Of a stretch of 64,000 nucleotides of DNA, positions 26,907-35,105 are shown piece after piece. Source of the DNA: CADEED01 sp963839685 (GTDB taxonomy: Bacteria > Pseudomonadota > Gammaproteobacteria > Steroidobacterales > Steroidobacteraceae); the NCBI GenBank assembly GCA_963839685.1, contig CAWIVS010000011.1:310001-374000 (forward strand), written 5' to 3'. Both the position numbers and the translations under genes were made by a program. Below the pieces are notes generated by a model. The model made no database searches. It was not told the DNA's origin and was given only the letters and a program-made list of their open reading frames with translations. The stretch's first letter is position 1. Each line of letters begins with the position of its first letter.

Positions 26907-27350
26907 TCAGTCCACCGCGCGTTTCCAGGCGCTGCGAAGTCGTTCAATCAACGATACGCGCACCTCCAATTCCAGTTCCACGGCGGTATCGAGAGCCGGC
27001 GGCCCGGGCCAGCCTACGTCGCGATAATCGACCCCGAGAAAGCTTCTGGCACCCGAATAACGCGGGATCACGTGAAAATGCACGTCCAGATCGACCATCA
27101 TCAGCATCAGATAATTGATTCGCTCGCAGACGCTGACTTCGCGCAATGCGGGCTCCAGATGACGCACAATCGCGCGCAGATCCGTGAACGCCGCCTCGCT
27201 CAATTCTGAAAGTGCCCGCACCGGTTCCCGACACACCAGGACCAGGGAACCGAGCGTGGGCTGTTTGGGTCGCAGCAGTACGGTCCAATGAATGGTCTGG
27301 GCGACGCGGGTTGCCGGATCGCCGAACTTCATTTCGGTGGAATTCGCCAC
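26907..27350 (-). CDS. HIT-family protein
   Basis: A 147-residue histidine-triad protein of the nucleotide hydrolase/transferase superfamily. The motif reads LDVHFHVIPRY: two of three histidines of the triad are present and the first is Asp. TIHWTVLLRPKQPTLGSLVLV forms the usual first strands. HIT proteins cleave nucleoside phosphoramidates, CDP-alcohols or dinucleotides. In this operon, beside a phosphoesterase and CDP-dependent genes, it may handle a CDP or CMP by-product. GTG 27350 is the start, nine bases after the phosphoesterase stop. Confidence 0.75.
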   Translation of the reverse strand: MANSTEMKFGDPATRVAQTIHWTVLLRPKQPTLGSLVLVCREPVRALSELSEAAFTDLRAIVRHLEPALREVSVCERINYLMLMMVDLDVHFHVIPRYSGARSFLGVDYRDVGWPGPPALDTAVELELEVRVSLIERLRSAWKRAVD

Positions 27351-27359
27351 GCGGATATT

Positions 27360-28289
27360 CTATCGATTCGCCAAAGTCTTTGGCGACAGGTCCTCCGCCG
27401 GCCGGCGCGGAAGACAAAGCGCGTAGCCGCCACTCGCCACGAATGCCTGTTCGATGACCGACCATCGACGCACCTCGATGCGGGCACGAGGCGCATCACC
27501 GGCCCATGACAGTGTCACCCGATGCCAGCGAGCGCCTTCGTCCATCCGACTTGGCAATGCAGATGATGAGGGTACACACACGCAGGGAATCGGTCCCCGG
27601 GGACCCGGAAGCGCGTCCAGGCGTGCATCACGTGCATGACCATGAAGCACCAGCTCCACACCGGCCCGCCCCAGAACGGCGCGCAGCCTGCTCCGATCGG
27701 CGAGTGCCTTGCGCCAGCTCACGGCGCCTTCCGCAACCGGGTGGTGGAGCAGAACGACGCGTATTCGGCTGGATGCGAGCTCCGCGCCGAGAAGCCGCTC
27801 GAGACGCACCAACTGGTCAGCGCCCAGGCTTCCGCGCGCGAGCAGCGGCGCAGTCGGCCGCGCCGAATTCAATCCAATCAGCGCCACCCTGTCCAGGCGA
27901 TGGACGGATGGCCAGCCCGCGTCAGCGCGCGTCCAGGCCGCGAGGCGTCCGAGCCCTTCGATTTCGGAGACCCAAACCAGGGCGTCGTGGTTTCCCGGCA
28001 CCACGCTTATTCGAGCCGGCGGGGCAAGCGCCTCGAGCCAGCTTGCGGCGCGCCGGAATTCTTCGGGCAAGGAAAAATTGGTAATGTCGCCGGTAATCAC
28101 GATGTGATCGGCACCCTGAGTTCGCACATCGGCCACGAGCGCCTCGAGGATTTCGGTCCGATGCAGCATGCGCCGTCGACGCCACGCCCAGCTGCTGAGC
28201 TGGCGTTTCGAAAGCCTCTGCGAGGGCGACAACCGGGGATCGAACGGCAGATGAAGGTCCGAGAGATGTGCCAACGTGATCGCACTCAT
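27360..28289 (-). CDS. Calcineurin-like metallophosphoesterase
   Basis: A 309-residue phosphoesterase with all five metal motifs: LSDLHLPFD, ITGDITNF, VPGNHDAL, LLHHPVAEG and LHGHARDA. There is no signal peptide, so a cytoplasmic enzyme. ATG 28289 starts directly before the first motif; 28304 is possible. It shares a 54-base divergent region with the CDP-alcohol phosphotransferase gene. It could act on a lipid phosphate or UDP/CDP-linked lipid, as LpxH-type proteins do; this is inference. Confidence 0.82.
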   Translation of the reverse strand: MSAITLAHLSDLHLPFDPRLSPSQRLSKRQLSSWAWRRRRMLHRTEILEALVADVRTQGADHIVITGDITNFSLPEEFRRAASWLEALAPPARISVVPGNHDALVWVSEIEGLGRLAAWTRADAGWPSVHRLDRVALIGLNSARPTAPLLARGSLGADQLVRLERLLGAELASSRIRVVLLHHPVAEGAVSWRKALADRSRLRAVLGRAGVELVLHGHARDARLDALPGPRGPIPCVCVPSSSALPSRMDEGARWHRVTLSWAGDAPRARIEVRRWSVIEQAFVASGGYALCLPRRPAEDLSPKTLANR

Positions 28290-28343
28290 GGATAATTTGA
28301 TCATGGCACACCTGTCACCGTTACCCCCCGGTGCCGGTCGCTC

Positions 28344-29465
28344 GTGAGCGCGAAAGCCTCGAGTAATCCTGAGGTATCCGGCCACATCGTCGGCAGCTCA
28401 CCGGGGCGCATCTTCGGCCTGCCATCCGAGCTTCGGTTGCGCCGCCAGCTCGCGCGTGCCGGTGCAGACGCCGCAGCGGACGTGGCGGTGCGCGCCGTAC
28501 TGTTGCGCGCCGACTGGGTTTACGACGATGCGCTGGTTCGCGGCCTTGCGACGGCGCGCGACGACGTCGCGCTCGCTGCCGCCGATGGCGATTGCGTCGC
28601 GTTCTCGGTCCAGGCCTCGCGTACCGGCGAAGCCGCGACAGCGCTCCGGGCACGGCACGTGCCAGCAGGCGTGCGATGCCTGCAACCCACTGAGATTGCT
28701 GGCGCGTACGATGACCGGCTGCGAAAGCGCGAACCTCCGTATTTGATGCCGCTCGACATCGCCGGACTGCAAGCGATCGAACGGCGCGTCTTCAGCGGCG
28801 CCTACAAGGGTGTTACCGACCTGGTGACGCTGTACGCCTGGCCGAGACCGGCGCTTGCGGTCACGCGATTCTGTGCGCGCGCCGGCATCACGCCAAACCA
28901 GGTGACGTTCGTCAGCCTGCTGCTGGTGCTGCTGGCACTAGGACTTTTCTGGACCGGTCGGTTCGAACTGGGCCTGTTGGCAGCATGGCCGATGACTTTT
29001 CTGGATACGGTCGACGGCAAGCTGGCGCGCGTCACATTGCGATCGTCGCGTTTCGGGGATTTCTTTGACCATTCCATCGACCTGATCCATCCGCCCTTCT
29101 GGTGGTGGGCATGGATCGTCGGCCTGGAGGAGGCTGGGTTGGCGCTTGCACACGCCCCAGTGGTGCTCGGCGTGATTCTAGCGGGCTATGTGGTGCAGCG
29201 CATCGAGGAAGGTCTGTTCCACGCGTTCTTCGGCCTGGGCATGCACGTCTGGCAACGCTTCGACAGCCGTTTCCGCCTCATCACCGCGCGGCGCAATCCG
29301 AACCTGTTGCTGCTCACCGCTTCCGTGCTGATCGACAGGCCGGATCTCGGAATAATCGCGGTCGCCGCGTGGACTGTCGTGTCGCTGGCGGTACACACCT
29401 TCCGGCTGGCCCAGGCCGCATTGCAGCGCCGTCACGGTCCGCTTCGTCCGTGGCTTGCGTCCTGA
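28344..29465 (+). CDS. CDP-alcohol phosphotransferase with a degenerate N-terminal nucleotidyltransferase-like half
   Basis: A 373-residue membrane protein. The catalytic signature DTVDGKLARVTL plus SRFGDFFDHSID matches D-x2-DG-x2-AR-x8-G-x3-D-x3-D exactly, at about residues 225-250, followed by several helices. Such enzymes replace CMP of a CDP-lipid or CDP-alcohol with a hydroxyl acceptor. Residues 1-150 (GLPSELRLRRQLARAGADAA, PAGVRCLQPTEIAGAYDDRL) look like a nucleotidyltransferase fold without the GxGxR loop, as in bifunctional inositol-lipid enzymes. The next gene, a Tam41-like cytidylyltransferase, overlaps it by 16 bases, so it likely provides the CDP-lipid. Confidence 0.85.
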   Translation: MSAKASSNPEVSGHIVGSSPGRIFGLPSELRLRRQLARAGADAAADVAVRAVLLRADWVYDDALVRGLATARDDVALAAADGDCVAFSVQASRTGEAATALRARHVPAGVRCLQPTEIAGAYDDRLRKREPPYLMPLDIAGLQAIERRVFSGAYKGVTDLVTLYAWPRPALAVTRFCARAGITPNQVTFVSLLLVLLALGLFWTGRFELGLLAAWPMTFLDTVDGKLARVTLRSSRFGDFFDHSIDLIHPPFWWWAWIVGLEEAGLALAHAPVVLGVILAGYVVQRIEEGLFHAFFGLGMHVWQRFDSRFRLITARRNPNLLLLTASVLIDRPDLGIIAVAAWTVVSLAVHTFRLAQAALQRRHGPLRPWLAS

Positions 29466-30385
29466 CTGAACTGATCGAGAACGAGTTGCGGCAGCCGGCA
29501 GCGCCGGCGGTCGTGCGACTCGCCCGCCACCTCGCAGAGCGGGCCGCCGGACATGCGGTCGCCGTGCTGTTCTATGGCTCGGCGCTGAGGGACGACGCTC
29601 TGGATGGCGTGCTGGATTACTATATTGTGCTCGACAAAGTCGCCGCCTGGCCAGGTCCGCGCCTCGCCGCGCTGGCCAATCGTCTGCTGCCGCCAAACGT
29701 CGGGTATTTCGAAGGTCCGATCGATGGCCGGCTGCTTCGCGCCAAGTACGCCGTGCTGAGCCTGGCCCAGTTTTCCAGCGGAATGGCCGCGAATTCCATC
29801 CACACAGGACTGTGGGCACGTTTCTCACAGCCCTGTGCCTGTGTCTGGTCGCGCTCTTCGGAAGATCGGGCGGCCATTGCCGGCGCAGTTCGGGCGGCCA
29901 CGCTCACTGCGGCGCACTGGGCAGCGATGTTGGGGCCTGAGCGCGGCGACGCGGCGAGCTTCTGGCGCGCCTTGTTTGCGCTCACGTACGGTGCCGAGTT
30001 GCGCGTCGAGCCGGCCACACGAGGCGCGGAGCTGGTCGACCGCGACACCGGGCGCTATGCACGCCTGTTGCCGGCGGCCTGGAGTGCGACAGGCATCGTA
30101 TTCGACGCCACCGCGGACGGTATTTTGGATCCGCAAATGACCCGGCGCGATCGTGCCGCGGCCGCGCGCCGGTGGGCGCTGCGCCGGCGACTCGGCCACG
30201 CACTGAACCTTTCGCGACTGGTGAAAGCCGCATTCACATTCGAAGGCGCCATGGACTACGTGGCATGGAAGGTCGAGCGACATGCCGGCGTCCGGCTCGA
30301 GGTACGGGCCTGGCAACGACGCCATCCGCTGCTGGCTGCGCCAGGGATTTACTGGCAGTTGCGCAAGCTTGGACTGTTGCGCTGA
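29450..30385 (+). CDS. Tam41-like phospholipid cytidylyltransferase
   Basis: A 311-residue protein with the layout of Tam41, the mitochondrial CDP-diacylglycerol synthase: a nucleotidyltransferase core AVLFYGSALRDDALDGVLDYYIVLD, then NVGYFEGPIDGRLLRAKYAVLSL, then LWARFSQPCACVW. In Tam41 the same positions hold YGSG, the IDFIF strand, V-YF, KYGV and GRLQKP. It is soluble, unlike CdsA. GTG 29450 is chosen because it overlaps the upstream gene and starts the homology. In this island the substrate could be ceramide 1-phosphate rather than phosphatidate. The match is by pattern; identity is low. Confidence 0.55.
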   Translation: MACVLTELIENELRQPAAPAVVRLARHLAERAAGHAVAVLFYGSALRDDALDGVLDYYIVLDKVAAWPGPRLAALANRLLPPNVGYFEGPIDGRLLRAKYAVLSLAQFSSGMAANSIHTGLWARFSQPCACVWSRSSEDRAAIAGAVRAATLTAAHWAAMLGPERGDAASFWRALFALTYGAELRVEPATRGAELVDRDTGRYARLLPAAWSATGIVFDATADGILDPQMTRRDRAAAARRWALRRRLGHALNLSRLVKAAFTFEGAMDYVAWKVERHAGVRLEVRAWQRRHPLLAAPGIYWQLRKLGLLR

Positions 30386-30395
30386 GACGCCGGAA

Positions 30396-31394
30396 TCACC
30401 CGGGAAGCCAGCCGGCACTCCGGTACCACGCCACCGTCTCCACGAAGCCTGTTTCCAGATCGAATTCCGGCCGCCATCCGGGAGCGCGCGCAAGCTCCTG
30501 CGGCGAGACTGACCAGTCGGGATGGCGTAGTTCCCGCAGCTTCTGTGAGCTCAGCATCGTTGCCGAACCAAAAAAGTTTGCGAGATCGCCGGCCAACGCT
30601 GCTGCACGCAGCAGCGCGTCCGGCGTGCGTACCAGTTTTGGCGCATAGTTGCCGACGGCACGCGCGGCGGCAGTGAGCAATTCGTCCCAACGGTAGCCCT
30701 GGGGACACGCGTCTGCCGCCGCCAGCACGTCGCGTGACGGCGCTTCGCCGGCGAGGATGACGATCAAGCGAGCCAGGTCTCGGACGTGGATCATCGCCAC
30801 CCGGGCAAGCGCGGAAACGGGCAGCGGCACGATTCGCCGCCGCGCAAGCTGAAAGAGTTGCAGCGACTCGCGGTCACCGGGCCCATACACGGCTGGCGGA
30901 CGCAGGACCGTCACGCGAGATCCAAGCGCACTGCGCGCCGCCGCCTCGCCTGCACATTTGCTTGCCGCATAATACGAGAGGGTCGGCTCGCGCGCCGCGA
31001 GACTCGAGACCAGCACGAAATGCGCTCGCGGCGCGACAGTGCGCACGATGCGGGCGAGCGCGGCGGTGCCGTCGAGGTTCACTGCGAAAAAGTGCCGGCG
31101 TCTCGTCGCCTTGATAAGCCCGGCCAGATGAATGATCGCGGTGGCACCCTCGACCAGACTTGCGAGCGCCGCCGGATCACCCAAAACGCCGGGCACGATT
31201 TCCGGCCGAAGTTGCTGCCATTCCGGAAGCGCCGGATCACGCCGCAGCAACAGGCGCACTCTCCAGCCGGAGCGCATGAGGGCCGGTACCAGATGCCGTC
31301 CGATGAATCCGCTGGCACCGGTGACGGCAACGAGCGGAGCCGCCACGGGCGACTGCGCATGGTCCGATACGCCGGGTGGATTCGGTGCGGTCAT
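30396..31394 (-). CDS. cerR: CerR-like NAD-dependent epimerase/dehydratase family reductase
   Basis: An extended SDR of 332 residues: VAVTGASGFIGRHLV (cofactor), IIHLAGLIKATRR, LVSSLAAREPTLSYYAASKCAGE with the YxxxK pair, and RPPAVYGPGD. In Caulobacter an epimerase-family protein next to spt reduces 3-ketoceramide (CerR; recalled), and this protein fits that role by family and context. It is the last gene of a minus-strand operon desaturase-lipid kinase-ABC exporter-acyltransferase-cerR, converging on the Tam41-like gene with a 10-base gap. A sugar epimerase is the alternative. Confidence 0.7.
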   Translation of the reverse strand: MTAPNPPGVSDHAQSPVAAPLVAVTGASGFIGRHLVPALMRSGWRVRLLLRRDPALPEWQQLRPEIVPGVLGDPAALASLVEGATAIIHLAGLIKATRRRHFFAVNLDGTAALARIVRTVAPRAHFVLVSSLAAREPTLSYYAASKCAGEAAARSALGSRVTVLRPPAVYGPGDRESLQLFQLARRRIVPLPVSALARVAMIHVRDLARLIVILAGEAPSRDVLAAADACPQGYRWDELLTAAARAVGNYAPKLVRTPDALLRAAALAGDLANFFGSATMLSSQKLRELRHPDWSVSPQELARAPGWRPEFDLETGFVETVAWYRSAGWLPG

Positions 31395-31412
31395 CGCGGC
31401 GGCGATATGAAA

Positions 31413-32324
31413 CTACTGCTCGACCATCGGATATTTGCGCCAGCGCCGCTGATGCCAGCTCCACAAATGCGGATACTGCAGGATCCGTTGCTCCGTGAGA
31501 CGGGCCAGAAACTCGACGTCGGATTCCAACGATGCCTCAAGCGCGCGCGCCGGCGGCGCTTCAATCGAGAATCGCCAGACGGGCTCCGCGGCAGTCGTCG
31601 ATACGACGAGAAGTGGTGCGCCGGAATGACGCACCAACTGGGCGGGCCCAGCGGAGATGGGCATGTTCTTGCCGAGAAAGCGCAGGATGATTCCGTCCTG
31701 CGCAGCCTTGGTGCCCTGGTCCATCATCACGAACAGGATCCGCCCTCGGCGCAGCGCATCGAGCATCCGGCCGTATGCCTGTATGCCCGCATTGGCCGAT
31801 ATGCCCTCGATGCCGTAAAGGGGCAGACCACGTTCAAAAAAGCCCGCAGACATCATACGCGCCCGGCGGTACACAACGCTGACCGGCAAGCCCGAAAATG
31901 CGAGATGCGTGGCCAGCAGGGCGCAATTTCCCATGTGCGCTGCCAGCATGATCGCTCCATGCCCCAACGCGAGTGCGGCTCGCAGGTGCTTGCTGCCGAC
32001 GACCTCGCAGTGCCTATCCAGCATGCGCTCGTCCTGGCGACGATCGAACATTGCAAGCGCTTCGAGCACGGCGATCGTATTCACGCGATAGGCCTGGCGC
32101 AACTGCACGCGCACCCACGGATCACCGCCGGGTCGGCCCAACAACTGCGCGAGATCATGCAGGCAGCGCTGTCGCTGGCGCCAGGCCAAGTGGAACTGGA
32201 TATCGCCGAACAAACTGCCAAGACGACGCGCGCTGGCAAAGCCCGTCACACGCATGAGTTGCCGCATCGTGAGGAACGTCAGGCGTCGCCAGCCACGGCG
32301 CAACGACAGTCCGATGTCAGGCAT
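31413..32324 (-). CDS. LpxL/HtrB-like lipid acyltransferase family protein with altered catalytic motif
   Basis: A 303-residue protein of the LPLAT superfamily that acylates lipid A and related lipids at the inner membrane. LRRGWRRLTFLTMRQLMRV and VYRRARMMSAGFFERGLPLY, then LFVMMDQGTKAAQDGI and FLGKNMPIS, follow the family order. The usual HxxxxE dyad reads HMGNCA here, so the acidic residue is Ala and the neighbouring Trp is Cys. It may be inactive or use another residue. It overlaps the ABC exporter stop by 8 bases. Confidence 0.75.
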   Translation of the reverse strand: MPDIGLSLRRGWRRLTFLTMRQLMRVTGFASARRLGSLFGDIQFHLAWRQRQRCLHDLAQLLGRPGGDPWVRVQLRQAYRVNTIAVLEALAMFDRRQDERMLDRHCEVVGSKHLRAALALGHGAIMLAAHMGNCALLATHLAFSGLPVSVVYRRARMMSAGFFERGLPLYGIEGISANAGIQAYGRMLDALRRGRILFVMMDQGTKAAQDGIILRFLGKNMPISAGPAQLVRHSGAPLLVVSTTAAEPVWRFSIEAPPARALEASLESDVEFLARLTEQRILQYPHLWSWHQRRWRKYPMVEQ

Positions 32325-34089
32325 TTTCGGGAGTGCGCCCGTCGGCTGCCAAGTGAACCGCCTCCAGCCGCCCGTCCGCCATCCGATAGACTCTGTCGGC
32401 GGCCTGGATCAACCGGTCCTGGTGTGCGACTGCGATGATCGTCAGCCGACCCTTGAGATGACTCACCGTATCGACGACAGCGGCCTGTCCCTCGGCATCG
32501 AGATTGCTGGTCGCCTCGTCGAGAATCAGCAGGCGCGGGTTGTGGATCAGCGCGCGGGCGATCGCAAGCCGCTGTCGCTGACCCCCTGAAAGCCGGGAGC
32601 CGCCCACGCCGACGTGCGATTCCAGCCCTGCCGGCATCGCTTCCACGAAATCAAGCGCATCGGCCGCTTTCAGGGCCTGCCGAATCTCGTGTTCCGGAAT
32701 CGGTTCGCCGAGCGCAAGGTTGTAGGCGACCGATTCGTCCACCATGATGGAATCCTGCGGCACATAGCCGATCTGCCGGCGCCAGTGGCGCAGGTTCAGG
32801 TCGCCAAGCGGTACGCCGTCGATCAGGATGTGGCCGGCGGCCGGTTCCAGCAACCCAACCAACAAATCGAGCAGCGTGGTCTTACCCACGCCCGAAGCGC
32901 CGACGATGACCGTCAGTTGGTTCACTGGCGCAACCAAAGATTGATTATCGATGACTTTCTGCCCGCCTTCGTGGCCGAAGACGACGTCCTCGAAGCGAAC
33001 ACTCTGCGAAAGCTCGACGATTTGCCCACCGCCGCGAGGTTCGCGCTGCGCACGCGCCGCTTCGATCGCCTCAATGATCGACCAGTATGCGCTCTCACGC
33101 GTGGCGACTTGTTGGAATGCGCGCTGCGCCTTCGACAGATAGCTGACCGAGCGTGCCAGCATGAACAGCATCATCAGCACCGCCGCCATGGGCATTTTCA
33201 GAACGGTGAGGCTCAGGTAGAAACCAATGCCGACCATTATGGCCAGCAGCGGCTCCTGCAACGCCGAGAGTGCCTCCTTGCTGATGACCTGGCGGCGCAG
33301 CGCCCGTTTCAACTGGCGTGTCTGATCGGACAGCAGTGCATCGACATGATCTTCGCGCGCCATCGCCTTGAGGGGTTTTGCCGCCGCCAGCTGGCCACTC
33401 ATCACCGTCAGCAGCGACTTGAGCAGCGCCGTCTGTTGCAGGCCCGCGCGCCGCGAAATCCGGATCAGCACCTGGAGTAACAGCAGCATCAGGCCGCCGG
33501 CGACCGCTGCCGCAACGCCGGCCCGCGGCGAAATCGACAGCGCGATGCTCATGTAGATCAACGCATTTATAGTCACCGCGGCCATCTCGGCGCCATGCTG
33601 GAAAGCTTCCGAGGCGCGCTGCGCCTCGGTCGCGACGGCATTCGACAGACGACCCACGGATTGCTGCAGATAATGGCTCCATCGGGCATTCATGACCGTG
33701 CGGATCAAAGCCAACCGCAACTCGGTCGCAATGTGAGCGACCGTGTATCCGACCTGGCGATTGGCCAGCAGAGACAGGGCCGCCTTGAGCGAGATCAGCG
33801 CGGTGGCCAGCATGAGCAGGTTCAGTGCGGTAGGCGAGATACCCAACGTGTCAGCCAGGCCAAGCGCGATGCGCTCTGGCAGGGAAGGATCAGTCTTGGC
33901 ACCTCCGGCCACCAGTGTCAGCATCGACAACAGCATCGACAGGCCCAGGCCGTCGAGCAGGCCGGATATGAATACGGCAACCAGTGCGGCGATGCTGCGT
34001 CCCGGATAGGAACGCACGAACGCGGCCAGCATCGGCATCGCACCGCGATCCGGCGTTGCAGTCAGCGACCGTGCGGATATCACGCTCAC
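32317..34089 (-). CDS. MsbA-like ABC exporter (fused membrane and ATPase domains)
   Basis: A 590-residue half-transporter. Residues 1-340 carry six helices, the rest is an ATPase: VGASGVGKTTLLDLL (Walker A), GYVPQDSIMVDES (Q loop), SRLSGGQRQRLAIARAL (signature) and LLILDEATSNLD (Walker B). The GTG at 34089 overlaps the lipid-kinase TGA (GTGA), so I use it rather than the longer frame. Such exporters flip lipids or expel hydrophobic compounds. Between a lipid kinase and an acyltransferase, a lipid flippase role is likely; the lipid would be a sphingolipid by context. Confidence 0.87.
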   Translation of the reverse strand: MSVISARSLTATPDRGAMPMLAAFVRSYPGRSIAALVAVFISGLLDGLGLSMLLSMLTLVAGGAKTDPSLPERIALGLADTLGISPTALNLLMLATALISLKAALSLLANRQVGYTVAHIATELRLALIRTVMNARWSHYLQQSVGRLSNAVATEAQRASEAFQHGAEMAAVTINALIYMSIALSISPRAGVAAAVAGGLMLLLLQVLIRISRRAGLQQTALLKSLLTVMSGQLAAAKPLKAMAREDHVDALLSDQTRQLKRALRRQVISKEALSALQEPLLAIMVGIGFYLSLTVLKMPMAAVLMMLFMLARSVSYLSKAQRAFQQVATRESAYWSIIEAIEAARAQREPRGGGQIVELSQSVRFEDVVFGHEGGQKVIDNQSLVAPVNQLTVIVGASGVGKTTLLDLLVGLLEPAAGHILIDGVPLGDLNLRHWRRQIGYVPQDSIMVDESVAYNLALGEPIPEHEIRQALKAADALDFVEAMPAGLESHVGVGGSRLSGGQRQRLAIARALIHNPRLLILDEATSNLDAEGQAAVVDTVSHLKGRLTIIAVAHQDRLIQAADRVYRMADGRLEAVHLAADGRTPENA

Positions 34090-35105
34090 GGCGTCAGGAA
34101 GCCAATGCGAGGGCCGGCCCGAATATGGACGGGCCGCGCGGGATCCAGCTCGAAACCCTGGCCGTCCAGCGACAACGTGGCGAGGCCGCGGACCGTGAGC
34201 GTTTCGCAACGCCCGCTCAGATACCCGTGCCCGGTTTCCATTTCAGCCGTAAAGCGGCCGGTGAGCAGTCGCGGGAGCGATCGCCAGAAGCCCGGCGCCC
34301 GCGCCGCCACCGCGGTGACGCGCACTGCTCCACTGCCCCGGTCGGCGTAAGGATTGAACAGGCTCTCGTCGTGCGCCAGGGTCGTCGCGATCAGCACTCG
34401 GGCAGGTCCGCGCAGATGCCCAAGACCCGGCGCCTCGACATCCAGGTCTGGACAAACGAATGGTTTGCGGCCCCGCAGTGACGGGACCGCGGATTTCAGC
34501 AGGCACCAGGCCGTGCCCAAATGTCCATGGCGCAGGTCGCCACTGCCGGATTCGCGGTAGCTTTGGCAGTTACGGATGTGGCTGTCGATCAGCGCCCCAG
34601 CCATGAAAAACCCGTGCTGCGGCCGCTCCGGGGGCTGCTCGACCACCAGCGTGTGACGATGCTGGACACGGCATTCCTCGATCGGGTCGCGGCCCCACCG
34701 CATCAGAGCGGATTCGAGCTTCTTCAGCACCGCCTTACGACCGCCCAGGTCAGCCGCCGTGAGATTCGTCCGCCCGCCCGCAAGGACCAGCAACAGCGGC
34801 GTCGGCGACCCGACTGGAAGTCTGGCTAAATGATCGACGATCGCCTGCATCGTACCGTCGCCAGACAGCACGAACACGCGACGCCGGCCACGCGCAAGTG
34901 CCTTGTCCAACCCGGCGGCAATCTGCTCGGGTCGATCAGCTACGATGATGTCGGCCCGGTACCTGGACGCCAGCGCGATCGCCTGTGACCCCAGTCGGCC
35001 GCCCGCCACCAAGAAGCTGCGCGGATTGACAATCAGGCATGGCGGCGACTCTGCCTGCGCTGCTGTCGCGTGCGCCGGCAACTTGGCGAATTCGAGTGGG
35101 TTCAA
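34086..35105 (-). CDS. Diacylglycerol-kinase-like lipid kinase, candidate ceramide kinase
   Basis: A DAGK_cat protein of about 340 residues. CLIVNPRSFLVAGGRLG opens the domain, VFVLSGDGTMQAIVDHL is the GDGT nucleotide motif and LLVLAGGRTNLTAADLG the substrate-side loop; ETLTVRGLATLSLDGQGFEL is the C-terminal beta sandwich. Bacterial ceramide kinases reported from Caulobacter belong to this family (recalled). Start is uncertain: TTG 35105 overlaps the desaturase stop (TTGA); GTG 35129 is possible. A product, ceramide 1-phosphate, would feed the Tam41-like enzyme. Confidence 0.72.
   Translation of the reverse strand: MNPLEFAKLPAHATAAQAESPPCLIVNPRSFLVAGGRLGSQAIALASRYRADIIVADRPEQIAAGLDKALARGRRRVFVLSGDGTMQAIVDHLARLPVGSPTPLLLVLAGGRTNLTAADLGGRKAVLKKLESALMRWGRDPIEECRVQHRHTLVVEQPPERPQHGFFMAGALIDSHIRNCQSYRESGSGDLRHGHLGTAWCLLKSAVPSLRGRKPFVCPDLDVEAPGLGHLRGPARVLIATTLAHDESLFNPYADRGSGAVRVTAVAARAPGFWRSLPRLLTGRFTAEMETGHGYLSGRCETLTVRGLATLSLDGQGFELDPARPVHIRAGPRIGFLTP

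Noticed and set aside
30786..32438. 550-codon plus-strand frame over cerR and the acyltransferase gene
   Set aside because: Arg/His-rich shadow; both minus-strand genes have strong family motifs.
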